Shown here: positions 24,600 through 31,838 of the stretch, one piece after another
How the letters are laid out: each line of letters opens with the position of its first letter
Numbering within the stretch: the stretch's first letter is position 1
Assembly (NCBI GenBank): GCA_023442465.1
Contig: JAEZZQ010000030.1
Span: 310,001-374,000 of the forward strand
DNA: 64,000 nucleotides
DNA from: Bacillota bacterium
GTDB taxonomy: Bacteria > Bacillota > Clostridia > Lachnospirales > Lachnospiraceae
Reading direction: 5' to 3'
Translations under genes and position numbers: made by a program
Notes under the pieces: model-generated
What the model was told of the DNA's origin: nothing
The model's input: only the letters and a program-made list of their open reading frames with translations
The model's database searches: none

Positions 24600-25200
24600 G
24601 AATTTATTTAATTCAACAAAAATTTGTGCAATAAAGCGGCGTGGAGCGTTGTAAGAACCTGTGAGTAACTGATACATAACTGGCAAACGGGTAGCGAAAC
24701 CCATATGATCAGCATTTTAAGTCACCAAAGAAATAAGAGGTTATGTCCGAAAGTGCCAGCCATTAGCCAGTATATACAAGGATAACCATGAATTTACTTA
24801 TTCATCTTAAAATTCTTCATTGTACTATATGAAATAACTCCTATATTGATTAACATAATAGTACCATTTATCCTGATAATCCAATCAGAAAGAGGAGTAA
24901 AAAATGTATTTATTCCCATTATGAGTAATGTGGCTATAAAAATTATTAAGCTTATTATTTGTACTTTTTTCATATTAGTCTCTTTTCTTATTAAATTTGA
25001 ATTCTTATTTCGTTACTCGTTATCGTTCAATTTTATCACATTTTCAGATAGAATGACAGCAATCTCATCGTATATATGGTATGCAATATACAATATCTGA
25101 CAGAGAGTCCTCCGGCTAATTATAATTAACTTTGGCAAACTATCATAAATGCTATCATAAATAATCAATGAATGCTATGAAATTATAAATATATATAGTA
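24600..25200 (+). other. gene-free stretch with an intron-like fragment
   Basis: No convincing gene. The segment at about 24640-24800 (GTGAGTAACTG..., CAAACGGGTAGCGAAACCC, GAAAGTGCCAGCC, ACAAGGATAACCATG) reminds me of the 5' ribozyme part of clostridial group II introns, but no reverse transcriptase follows. The rest (24800-25200) is very rich in A and T. A hydrophobic frame at 24846-25100 has only a TTG start and no ribosome-binding site. Confidence 0.3.
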
Positions 25201-25288
25201 TAATATTGCGTAGAGTAGTACCTTGATATCATGATGATCGAAAGATATTAAAGGAATAGACAAGTATCAGTTGCTCGAATATTTTTAT

Positions 25289-25412
25289 GGGAGGATTATT
25301 TTTTTATGAGAAAATTAGTTATGTTTGCATAGCACTAGCTATTGCAATTTTATAATATGAAATTTGTTATAGCTATTGCTAACCTAAAGGATTAATAATT
25401 TAGGAGGCAAAT
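25289..25412 (+). promoter_or_regulatory. translational attenuator of the CD3324-family gene
   Basis: A short ORF with GGGAGG is followed by hairpin 1:2, TTGCATAGC / GCTATTGCAA (25325-25347), which starts at the ORF stop codon. A second structure, 3:4, pairs CCTAAA (25383-25388) with TTTAGG (25399-25404) and TTGC (25376) with GCAA (25407). It buries the AGGAGG site (25402-25407) of the next gene. A second copy of AGCTATTGC in segment 3 can compete for the same upstream strand. The layout is that of erm-type translational attenuators. Confidence 0.7.
25306..25332 (+). CDS. leader peptide MRKLVMFA
   Basis: Eight codons with GGGAGG 11 bases upstream. It ends in Phe-Ala-stop, as does the second leader at 25812. 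The stop codon lies in the 5' arm of the 1:2 hairpin, so a ribosome stalled near the end would open it. Confidence 0.65.
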   Translation: MRKLVMFA

Positions 25413-25679
25413 ATGGGCTATAGAAAAGCGGAAGAAATTCTGCCAGCGGAAATAATAGAGTTAATACAAAGATACGTGGATGGAGAAAGCATTTATATTC
25501 CCAGGAAAGAAAATCAAAGAAAAGAATGGGGAGACAAAACATTTATACGTCAGGAATTGGAAGACAGAAATTTTCAAATATTTGCGGACTTTCAAAATGG
25601 GTATAAGGTTCAAGAATTATCAATTAAGTATTTTTTATCTGAGAAAAGCATTCAACGTATTTTGCGTAAATTGAAATGA
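25413..25679 (+). CDS. CD3324 family protein
   Basis: The 88-residue protein begins MGYRKAEEILPAEIIELIQ and contains VDGESIYIPRKENQRKEWG. It ends with a helix-turn-helix-like segment (FQNGYKVQELSIKYFLSEKSIQRILRK, residues about 61-87). This matches the CD3324 family of clostridia, whose role is not established. The C-terminal helices suggest DNA binding. AGGAGG precedes the ATG but is predicted to be buried in a hairpin. Confidence 0.75.
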   Translation: MGYRKAEEILPAEIIELIQRYVDGESIYIPRKENQRKEWGDKTFIRQELEDRNFQIFADFQNGYKVQELSIKYFLSEKSIQRILRKLK

Positions 25680-25795
25680 ATACTGTCATGTTTGAGCTGA
25701 TTCAAAGAAATTTGTATTGGCTCATTTTTTTTTAGAAAAATGTTTAAGGTAGGAATTGAATGTAACACCTTCTAAAATGAAATAAGAAATTAATA

Positions 25796-25921
25796 CAGGA
25801 GGAACATTTTTATGACTACACCCGTTTGTTTTGCATAGCAAAGGCTATTGCAAATAAAAAATCAAATGATTATGTAATAGCACTTTGCAAATCCATTGAT
25901 ATGTTCTAAAGGAGATGCAAA
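25796..25921 (+). promoter_or_regulatory. translational attenuator of the DUF1062 gene
   Basis: A leader ORF is followed by hairpin 1:2, TTTGCATAGC / GCTATTGCAAA (25830-25854). Segment 2 can instead pair with AATAGC (25876-25881). Structure 3:4 pairs TTTGCA (25884-25889) with TGCAAA (25916-25921) and TCC with the GGA of the AAAGGAG site, hiding the start of the next gene. Stalling on the leader would favour 2:3 and expose the site. The same design and the same hairpin sequence occur before the CD3324 gene. Confidence 0.75.
25812..25838 (+). CDS. leader peptide MTTPVCFA
   Basis: Eight codons following AGGAGGA. It ends Cys-Phe-Ala-stop; the first leader ends Met-Phe-Ala-stop. The last codons and the stop overlap the 1:2 hairpin. 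The shared end suggests a common stalling signal. Confidence 0.7.
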   Translation: MTTPVCFA

Positions 25922-26518
25922 ATGAGCTATTTAAGAAAAATAGAATATACGATAATACCAGAGGAGTCTTTTAAAATTTTAAGAAATTGCTCGGGATGCG
26001 GTTGTAAAGCAGTGTTCCATAATACAAATCGTTTTCGCGTAAATGCAAATGGAAATAAAATAGATGTATGGTTGATTTATCAATGTATAAGATGCAAACA
26101 TACGAATAACTTGACAATCTATGAAAGATGTAAGCCGGAGTCCATATTGCAGCAGGAATATGAGGGATATTTAAGTAATTCCGGTAAATTAGCGTTTGAG
26201 TATGGAACAGACAGTAAGTTTTTCGCTCGGAATAAAGCAGAAGTTGATTGGTCGGATATAAAATATATAATCAATAGGCAAAACGGTATGATAGCCGGAA
26301 ATGATAAATTTTTTCAGGAAGGTGATTTATTGGTAATCAGCAATAGTTATGCGCTCAAAATACGAACTGATAAAGTAATATCTGAGATTTTAAATCTTAC
26401 GAGATCCAGAATAAAAGGATTGGAGAAATCAGGCGCTATTATTGTGACAGAAGAAAGACAAGAACATAAAATCATTATTAAAATAGAAAAAGAAATAAAT
26501 AATGAAAGAACCATTTGA
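25922..26518 (+). CDS. DUF1062 domain-containing protein
   Basis: The 198-residue protein starts MSYLRKIEYTIIPEESFKI and has a four-Cys zinc-ribbon-like pattern (CSGCGC near residue 23 and CIRC near residue 58). It then has LTIYERCKPESI and the C-terminal LNLTRSRIKGLEKSGAI, a helix-turn-helix-like segment. DUF1062 proteins are of unknown function. It is controlled by a leader-peptide attenuator. Confidence 0.8.
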   Translation: MSYLRKIEYTIIPEESFKILRNCSGCGCKAVFHNTNRFRVNANGNKIDVWLIYQCIRCKHTNNLTIYERCKPESILQQEYEGYLSNSGKLAFEYGTDSKFFARNKAEVDWSDIKYIINRQNGMIAGNDKFFQEGDLLVISNSYALKIRTDKVISEILNLTRSRIKGLEKSGAIIVTEERQEHKIIIKIEKEINNERTI

Positions 26519-26700
26519 AGTAAAAAAGTTGTAGCCAGGATAATATTTCAAGAAAGAGATTTAATGAGCTATCTTATGTTACCTGGAGATTCAACTTTGA
26601 GGGCCGATACAAAAAGGTACAGACTATCGACGCTCCAAAGTCCAAAATAATAATTCAAATAAAATATCTTCAATACTTTCGGTTGTTGAGAATCTCATTT
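26519..26700 (+). other. structured RNA-like segment after DUF1062
   Basis: Inverted pairs suggest a folded RNA. AAAGTTG (26524) pairs with CAACTTT (26592), CCAGG (26534) with CCTGG (26581), and GAGGGCCGATA (26598) can fold on TATCGACGCTC (26626). No T-run follows the last arm. I do not recognise the class. Confidence 0.4.
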
Positions 26701-26717
26701 TTGTACCTCTTTTTTGA

Positions 26718-26746
26718 TTGACGATAAATTAATAATATGCTATATT
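26718..26746 (+). promoter_or_regulatory. promoter of the aspS2 leader transcript
   Basis: TTGACG (26718-26723) and TATATT (26741-26746) are 17 bases apart, with TGC just before the -10 (extended form). The leader ORF starts 31 bases after the -10. Confidence 0.75.
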
Positions 26747-26776
26747 ATCTCATAATAATAAATGGAGGCAGCCATA

Positions 26777-26827
26777 ATGAATCAGTATCAACAATTTGAA
26801 TTGTTGAATAGGGACGACGATTTATAG
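26777..26827 (+). CDS. aspS2 leader peptide MNQYQQFELLNRDDDL
   Basis: Sixteen codons behind GGAGG. The end carries Asn-Arg-Asp-Asp-Asp-Leu, with Asp codons GAC GAC GAT at 26813-26821. The next gene encodes an aspartyl-tRNA synthetase, so the Asp run is a natural sensor of Asp-tRNA supply. A 9-bp hairpin (TCAACAATT / AATTGTTGA, 26788-26807) lies within the ORF. Confidence 0.8.
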   Translation: MNQYQQFELLNRDDDL

Positions 26828-26946
26828 CGCTTGTAACTGTGATGTATGAATCATAGGTGCAAGCGCTAAAGGTGTTGTGCCTATGTGGAAATAGATACTA
26901 AGAGCCACATTGGTAAATTAATTTTACTTTGTGTGGCTCTTTTTTG
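26826..26946 (+). promoter_or_regulatory. ribosome-mediated transcription attenuator of aspS2
   Basis: Competing pairings follow the leader stop codon. A:B is AGCGCTTG (26826-26833) with CAAGCGCT (26860-26867). B':C is CATAGG (26852-26857) with CCTATG (26880-26885). C:D is ATGTGG (26883-26888) with CCACAT (26905-26910). D:E is the terminator. A ribosome finishing the leader would cover arm A; one stalled on the Asp codons would leave it free, allowing C:D to block the terminator. No T-box signature is visible. Confidence 0.7.
26900..26946 (+). terminator. attenuator terminator before aspS2
   Basis: A 10-bp stem AAGAGCCACA / TGTGGCTCTT (26900-26909 and 26932-26941), extended by an inner GTAAA / TTTAC, followed by a run of T. 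It lies between the leader ORF and the aspS2 gene. Confidence 0.9.
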
Positions 26947-26978
26947 AACCATACGGGTAACTGAAAGGTTGTGATTGT

Positions 26979-27014
26979 ATGGGACATATAGATTATGTCC
27001 TCATGGATTTATAA
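26979..27014 (+). CDS. possible second short leader ORF MGHIDYVLMDL
   Basis: Eleven codons between the attenuator terminator and aspS2, with a weak GAAAGG upstream. It includes a small GACATA / TATGTC hairpin and two Asp codons. It may be chance. Confidence 0.3.
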   Translation: MGHIDYVLMDL

Positions 27015-27054
27015 AAATATTCTTAGCAAAATTAAATCCAGGAGGAATTATAAG

Positions 27055-28380
27055 ATGAAAAAAATAGAAGGAAAATCAGAAAAAATAGTTGTGGAAGCGG
27101 ATGAGCTGAAAAATCATATAGGTAATATGGTGCAAATACATGGCAGCATATATAAAATCAGAAAAATGAGTGATTTTGCATTTGTATTATTAAGGACGAA
27201 AAGAGAAATTGTCCAGTGCATATATACAAAGGAAATATCGGAATTTTCATTAGAAGAACTGGAGGAAGAAAGCTGTGTTATAGTATCTGCATATGTTCAG
27301 CAAGAAAGCAGATCAAAAACAGGATATGATCTTCAAATTAAAAATATTAACGTGCTGTCGACTCCCGAAGCATCCAGCCCAATTGTGATCAATAATAAGT
27401 TTGTAGATACCTCGATTGAAAAATTGCTCGATTTTAGGCCAATTACATTAAGAAATGAAAAAGAGCGGGCGATATTTAAAATTCAGGAAGGAATAGTGGA
27501 TGGAATACGAGAGTTCTTAAAAAAAGAAAGATTCACAGAAATCCGTACTCCTAAAATTGTTTATGCCGGTGCGGAAGGTGGTGCTAACATATTCCAGCTT
27601 GAGTATTTTGGGAGAAATGCTTATCTGGCGCAGAGCCCGCAGTTCTATAAACAAATGATGGTTGGAGTATATGAGAGAGTGTTTGAAATAGCACCGGTTT
27701 ATCGGGCTGAGAAGCATGATACTTCCCGACACTTGAATGAGTATACAAGTGTAGACTTTGAAATGGGGTATATTGACAGCTTTGAGGAAATCATGCAAAC
27801 AGAAACAATGATGTTGAGATATACGTTTCAATATCTGGAAAAAAATTATGAACCTGAAATAAAGCTGTTAGAAATAAACTTGCCATTTGTTCATGAGATT
27901 CCGGCGGTCAAATTTAAAGAGGCAAAAGAACTGATCGCAAAAGAGTATCACAGGGAAATAAATGATTTTGATGATTTTGAACCGGAAGAAGAAAAATTAC
28001 TTTGCAGATGGATAAAAGAAAAAACCGGAAGTGATTTCGTTTTTGTAACAGGATATCCAAGTAAAAAACGCCCTTTTTATGCGATGGAGAGTAAAGAAAA
28101 TCGGGAAGAAACCTTAAGCTTTGACCTTTTGTTCAGAGGATTAGAAATTACTACGGGCGGCCAAAGAATACATTCCTATCGGGAACAGATTGAAAAGATG
28201 AAAAGGAGAGATATGGATATAGAGCAATTTGAAAGCTATCTCATGATGCATAAATATGGCATGCCTCCACATGGGGGATTAGGGCTTGGGTTGGAACGTT
28301 TCACCAGTAAATTATTAGAACAGGATAATGTGAGATTTTCAACATTATTCCCCAGAGACATCAATCGGTTAGTTCCATAG
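27055..28380 (+). CDS. aspS2: archaeal-type aspartyl-tRNA synthetase (second AspRS)
   Basis: The 441-residue class II synthetase charges tRNA with aspartate. An N-terminal OB domain (residues about 20-105) is followed by the catalytic core: motif 1 around FTEIRTPKIV, motif 2 VFEIAPVYRAEKHDTSRHLNE, and motif 3 GLGLGLERF. It lacks the large GAD insertion of standard bacterial AspRS, so it is the short archaeal/eukaryotic type, which may also charge tRNA-Asn. It is probably an extra copy beside a housekeeping gene elsewhere. AGGAGG precedes ATG 27055. Control is by the Asp-codon attenuator. Confidence 0.9.
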   Translation: MKKIEGKSEKIVVEADELKNHIGNMVQIHGSIYKIRKMSDFAFVLLRTKREIVQCIYTKEISEFSLEELEEESCVIVSAYVQQESRSKTGYDLQIKNINVLSTPEASSPIVINNKFVDTSIEKLLDFRPITLRNEKERAIFKIQEGIVDGIREFLKKERFTEIRTPKIVYAGAEGGANIFQLEYFGRNAYLAQSPQFYKQMMVGVYERVFEIAPVYRAEKHDTSRHLNEYTSVDFEMGYIDSFEEIMQTETMMLRYTFQYLEKNYEPEIKLLEINLPFVHEIPAVKFKEAKELIAKEYHREINDFDDFEPEEEKLLCRWIKEKTGSDFVFVTGYPSKKRPFYAMESKENREETLSFDLLFRGLEITTGGQRIHSYREQIEKMKRRDMDIEQFESYLMMHKYGMPPHGGLGLGLERFTSKLLEQDNVRFSTLFPRDINRLVP

Positions 28381-28482
28381 GGCAGAATACTATTTGATGA
28401 AAATATGTTTGGCTTTTTGGCGTGAATAAGGCTCTGTAGCTAAGGGACACCTATAAAAAAGATAATTTAAATAAAAGATACA

Positions 28483-28518
28483 AACTCAGGAAATCCTTAT
28501 GTTTCCTGAGTTTTCTTT
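28483..28518 (+). terminator. intrinsic terminator after aspS2
   Basis: An 11-bp perfect stem AACTCAGGAAA / TTTCCTGAGTT with an 8-base loop and a TTCTTT tail, about 100 bases after the aspS2 stop. Confidence 0.88.
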
Positions 28519-28715
28519 ATATGTATCGTATCTGTCGTTTGCTTTGTTGAGCGAAGAAGCTGTCAATAGGAAGCTGTCCACACCGCTGGGAGAGCAGAGA
28601 ATCAATTTGAGATACCGAAGCAGTTTGCGGAAAATATTGAGGCAGTGGAAAGATAGGAGCGATGATTAAATAGAAGGAGTTTAACAGAAAGGATTTGACA
28701 GGAGTAATTTATATA
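28519..28715 (+). other. gap between aspS2 and the rsgA-like leader, possible gene remnant
   Basis: No intact gene. A short open stretch ending at 28652 reads AENQFEIPKQFAENIEAVER in one frame and looks like the tail of a lost protein gene. I cannot assign it to a family. Confidence 0.3.
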
Positions 28716-28744
28716 TTGACTCAGCAAACAATATATGGTATCTT
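28716..28744 (+). promoter_or_regulatory. candidate promoter of the rsgA-like operon
   Basis: TTGACT (28716-28721) and TATCTT (28739-28744) are 17 bases apart. A TTGACA at 28695 has no matching -10. The leader ORF begins 63 bases further on. Confidence 0.5.
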
Positions 28745-28807
28745 GAAAATAATTGGAAGTTAGATATCCAAAATAAAGCAGAAGCGATTTCGAAAGGAGA
28801 AAGAAGT

Positions 28808-28846
28808 ATGGCAAAATTAATTGTAAACGAGGTAGTAGCAGACTAA
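28808..28846 (+). CDS. leader peptide MAKLIVNEVVAD
   Basis: Twelve codons with GGAG eight bases upstream. It ends Val-Val-Ala-Asp-stop. It lies at the start of a leader transcript ending in an intrinsic terminator before the rsgA-like gene. Confidence 0.7.
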   Translation: MAKLIVNEVVAD

Positions 28847-28858
28847 TTGAATATTGGG

Positions 28859-28948
28859 CATGTATAAGAGCAATTTCTTAGAATGCCACTTTTAAACTCT
28901 TATGAATAGCTTAACTCTGTTAAACACATGATAGGATGTGTTTTTTTT
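28859..28948 (+). promoter_or_regulatory. transcription attenuator of the rsgA-like operon
   Basis: Downstream of the leader ORF, ATAAGAG (28864-28870) pairs with CTCTTAT (28897-28903). CATGT (28859-28863) can pair with ACATG (28926-28930), which would break the terminator. The terminator is AAACACAT / ATGTGTTT (28922-28943) with eight T. Leader translation could decide between these states. Confidence 0.6.
28922..28948 (+). terminator. attenuator terminator before the rsgA-like gene
   Basis: An 8-bp stem AAACACAT / ATGTGTTT with a 6-base loop and an uninterrupted T-run ending at 28948. It sits 140 bases upstream of the gene it would control. Confidence 0.85.
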
Positions 28949-29087
28949 GTACCTTTTTTCATGGATTCAACCGCAGTTACAGCTTTTAAGGGCTGTTTCT
29001 GTGGCTTTTTTATGCCCTCTTCAATTGGCGGTAATGTTATTGAACAGCAAGCTTAATAGAAATAAGCAGGAAAGAGAGGCATCTTAT

Positions 29088-30098
29088 TTGAAAGAAAAAA
29101 TGGAAGGCTTTGTGACGGCAGTACACAGGGACCGTTATAAAGTGCGTGTAGATGGTGAAGATTTTTATGCAAGATTAAAAACAGGAGTCTATTACTCGGG
29201 GGAAAGAGAGGAGGAGTTTCCCACAGTGGGGGATAATGTTGAATTAGTATATAATCCAATGGGAGACAGTCTGATTGTTAAAACAAAAAATAGAACATCT
29301 AAGTTTTCGAGAAAGGATCCGGATAACGGAAGAGGAGAGCAAATTATTGCTGCAAATTTTGATTATGTTTTTATTATGATGTCACTTAATTTTGACTTTA
29401 ATCTTAAACGTCTGGAGAGATATATAACCGTTTCGTGGCAAAGCGGGGCGCAGCCGGTCATTGTACTTACAAAGGCAGATATTGCAGAAGATCTGGAGCA
29501 AAAAGTAGAAATGGTCAGTCGGATAGCAATAGGCGCAGACATTCACCTTGTTAGCTCAATTACCGGTGAAGGAATGGAGCAATTGAAAAAGTACTTTGAA
29601 CCAGATAAGACAATTGTATTTTTGGGTTCCTCAGGAGTTGGAAAATCCACCTTAACCAATTATTTGCTTGGAGAAGCAATTATGGAGACAGCGGGAATTA
29701 GAGAAGAGGACTCCAAAGGACATCATACGACAACCCATCGTCAATTATTTGTATTGAATAATGGCACAAAGATTATTGATACGCCGGGGATGCGGGAGCT
29801 GGGTATGTGGATTGTTGATGATGGAATGGCGCATGGCTTTTCAGACATTATCAATCTGACCAAGCAGTGCAAATTCAGCGATTGTACGCATATGGGTGAG
29901 CCATGCTGCGCGGTTGGAAAGGCGTTGGAAAATGGGACATTAACATATGCCAGGTGGAAAAACTATTTAAAGATTCAGAAAGAATCTAATTTTCAAGCAG
30001 TAAAAGAAAGCAGAAGTAAATCAAGAGAGATTAAAAAGACTAATAAGAAAATGGTGAGGAATTCATCAAAAGTAAATAGCAGAAGGGAGGAATGGTAA
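29088..30098 (+). CDS. RsgA-like circularly permuted GTPase (paralogue)
   Basis: RsgA is a GTPase that checks 30S subunit maturation. The 336-residue product has an OB domain (MEGFVTAVHRDRYKVRVDG), then the permuted order G4 TKAD, G1 GSSGVGKST, G3 DTPGMRE, and the zinc site CKFSDCTHMGEPCC. It is longer than housekeeping RsgA and has a very basic C-terminus. I take the TTG at 29088 because AGAGAGG is well spaced; an ATG lies at 29100. It begins an operon with two acetyltransferase genes and is controlled by an attenuator. Confidence 0.85.
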   Translation: MKEKMEGFVTAVHRDRYKVRVDGEDFYARLKTGVYYSGEREEEFPTVGDNVELVYNPMGDSLIVKTKNRTSKFSRKDPDNGRGEQIIAANFDYVFIMMSLNFDFNLKRLERYITVSWQSGAQPVIVLTKADIAEDLEQKVEMVSRIAIGADIHLVSSITGEGMEQLKKYFEPDKTIVFLGSSGVGKSTLTNYLLGEAIMETAGIREEDSKGHHTTTHRQLFVLNNGTKIIDTPGMRELGMWIVDDGMAHGFSDIINLTKQCKFSDCTHMGEPCCAVGKALENGTLTYARWKNYLKIQKESNFQAVKESRSKSREIKKTNKKMVRNSSKVNSRREEW

Positions 30099-31085
30099 AT
30101 GTTGATTGAAAGAGTGAATGAAAAACATGTGGAAGAGGTGTTGGTATTAGCTTTAGAAGAATATAATGCGCAGCGCAATAAGACGAAAGCGTTACCGGAA
30201 TTTGACTTCAAAGACCAGCTTAGAGAGTTACTTTCAAATTTATTTCGAAAAAAATATGGAGTTATCGCAAGAGAAGAAGGAAAAATAGTAGGATACTTGG
30301 CATTCGAAGGTCCATGGGATGGATTTTTTGGAAATTGTAAGGGCGCCTTTTCGCCGCTTGGAGGAAGTGCTTTTTCTGGAAGCAATAGAGGAAAGCTTTC
30401 ATCACAATTATTAGCGGCAGCAACTGAAATATTGGTAAAAGAAGAGGAGGTTACGAGCTTTGCCTTAAGCCGATATGCAAATGATACAGAAGTAGGCAAA
30501 TCGCTTGCGTTAAATGGTTTTGGAATACGATGCAGCGATTCTATTATGAAATTGCAGGAATGTAAACCGAGAAAGCTTTATAATTCTAATATTACTTTTA
30601 GGGAACTTAGAAATGATGAAAAGATATTGATTCTTGATTTGAGGCTTGGATTAACAAAGCATTTACTCGAACCCCCAGTCTATTTTCCGACACATATCGG
30701 GAATTATATGGAATGGTTTTCAAAAGAAAATATTCGTGTATTTGCGGCCGGCGTTAGTGGTGAGATAATAGGCTTCATTTCGACACAAGATGAAGGAGAA
30801 ACATTTATCAGTGAAACTGCCTGTATGAAAAACATCTGCGGAGCTTTTGTAAAAAAAGAATTTCGAGGTAAGAATATGGCGGATGATTTGTTATTTTATG
30901 TCTGTGGCGTATATGAGAGAGAAGGAACAGAATATCTTGGTGTGGATTGCGAGACTTTGAATCCAACGGCACTGCGTTTTTGGGGGAAACATTTTGATAA
31001 CTATACCTATAGTTATCACCGCAGAATTGATGAAAGAGTTATTGGATATGACTCTTATTTAGAAAAGGAGTGGGGTATAAGATGA
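30099..31085 (+). CDS. tandem GNAT acetyltransferase
   Basis: The 328-residue protein appears to hold two GNAT folds. The first runs to about residue 150 (MLIERVNEKHVEEV, YGVIAREEGKIVGYLAFEG). The second (residues about 165-310) has the acetyl-CoA-binding pattern GAFVKKEFRGKNMADDLL and LGVDCETLNPTALRFWGKHF. The substrate is unknown. It starts right after the rsgA-like stop and overlaps the next gene by four bases (ATGA). Confidence 0.8.
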   Translation: MLIERVNEKHVEEVLVLALEEYNAQRNKTKALPEFDFKDQLRELLSNLFRKKYGVIAREEGKIVGYLAFEGPWDGFFGNCKGAFSPLGGSAFSGSNRGKLSSQLLAAATEILVKEEEVTSFALSRYANDTEVGKSLALNGFGIRCSDSIMKLQECKPRKLYNSNITFRELRNDEKILILDLRLGLTKHLLEPPVYFPTHIGNYMEWFSKENIRVFAAGVSGEIIGFISTQDEGETFISETACMKNICGAFVKKEFRGKNMADDLLFYVCGVYEREGTEYLGVDCETLNPTALRFWGKHFDNYTYSYHRRIDERVIGYDSYLEKEWGIR

Positions 31086-31693
31086 AAAATTTAATGATAA
31101 GACAGGAAACCAAGGATGATTATTTTAATGCAGAATATATGACTAAGAAAGCCTTTTGGAATCTGCATCGTCCGGGATGTGATGAGCATTATCTCGTTCA
31201 TTTGCTCAGAGGCAGTGAAGATTACATGGAAGAGCTAAGCAAAGTTGCGGAATTAGATGATAAAATCGTAGGAGGAATTTATTATTCCAAAGCCTATGTT
31301 CTGGATGGAGATAAGAAAGTGGATGTGCTGACCTTCGGACCGTTATGTGTAGATCCGGACTATCAAAACAAAGGTATCGGAGGGGCATTATTAGAGGCAA
31401 CGATAAAAGAAGCAAGAGAAAGAGGGCATAAGGGAATTATTATTTTTGGTGAACCGGGATATTATCCAAGGCATGGATTTAAGACTTGTGACCAATTTGG
31501 AATTACCACGAAGGAAGGAAAGAATTTTGATGCGTTCATGGGGTATGAGATAGTGCCGGATGCTTTTCGTGAAATTCGTGGACAGTTTTATGAATCAAAA
31601 GTATTTGAACAATTATATGAGGACAGTGTGGAAGTGTTTGATAAGGAATTTCCATATATGGAGAAATTAAAACTGCCGGGACAATGGTCGTGA
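31082..31693 (+). CDS. GNAT acetyltransferase, YhbS-like
   Basis: The 203-residue protein has the GNAT core FGPLCVDPDYQNKGIGGALLEATIKEARERG (acetyl-CoA loop Q-x-x-G-I-G) and GEPGYYPRHGFK, as in YhbS-type enzymes. The ATG at 31082 overlaps the upstream stop, with AAGGAG upstream. It is the third gene of the rsgA-like operon. The substrate is unknown. Confidence 0.85.
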   Translation: MKNLMIRQETKDDYFNAEYMTKKAFWNLHRPGCDEHYLVHLLRGSEDYMEELSKVAELDDKIVGGIYYSKAYVLDGDKKVDVLTFGPLCVDPDYQNKGIGGALLEATIKEARERGHKGIIIFGEPGYYPRHGFKTCDQFGITTKEGKNFDAFMGYEIVPDAFREIRGQFYESKVFEQLYEDSVEVFDKEFPYMEKLKLPGQWS

Positions 31694-31811
31694 AATGCGG
31701 CAGCAAATTGAGAAAAAGTAAAGATTTATTCCATACCGGGCTACTCGAAAGAAATCTGTGAAGGGTTCCATGCGGGGAATACAGGGGAGCTGGGAACTTT
31801 CAAAATCATGC

Positions 31812-31838
31812 ATTGCTGAGAACGGAGTGAACAGTAAC
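31812..31838 (+). repeat. mini inverted-repeat element, damaged third copy
   Basis: Twenty-five of 27 bases match the unit at 43260-43286, and the six bases before it (AATCATGC part) also match that copy. No 8-bp direct repeat or left terminus can be found, so the copy is truncated or decayed. It lies in the 288-base gap before the AlkX-like gene. Confidence 0.7.

Noticed and set aside
24846..25100. Hydrophobic frame of 84 codons in the gap after the toxin
   Set aside because: Only a TTG start without a Shine-Dalgarno site, and composition as expected for very AT-rich non-coding DNA.
25289..25921. Programmed frameshift joining the leader ORFs to a longer downstream frame
   Set aside because: In the DUF1062 leader another frame reads FCIAKAIANKKSND and stays open, but the matching frame in the CD3324 leader stops after a few codons, so a conserved frameshift is unlikely.
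26700..27054. T-box riboswitch for aspS2
   Set aside because: I see no AGGGTGGNACCGCG-type T-box bulge and no specifier loop; the leader ORF with Asp codons explains the layout better.
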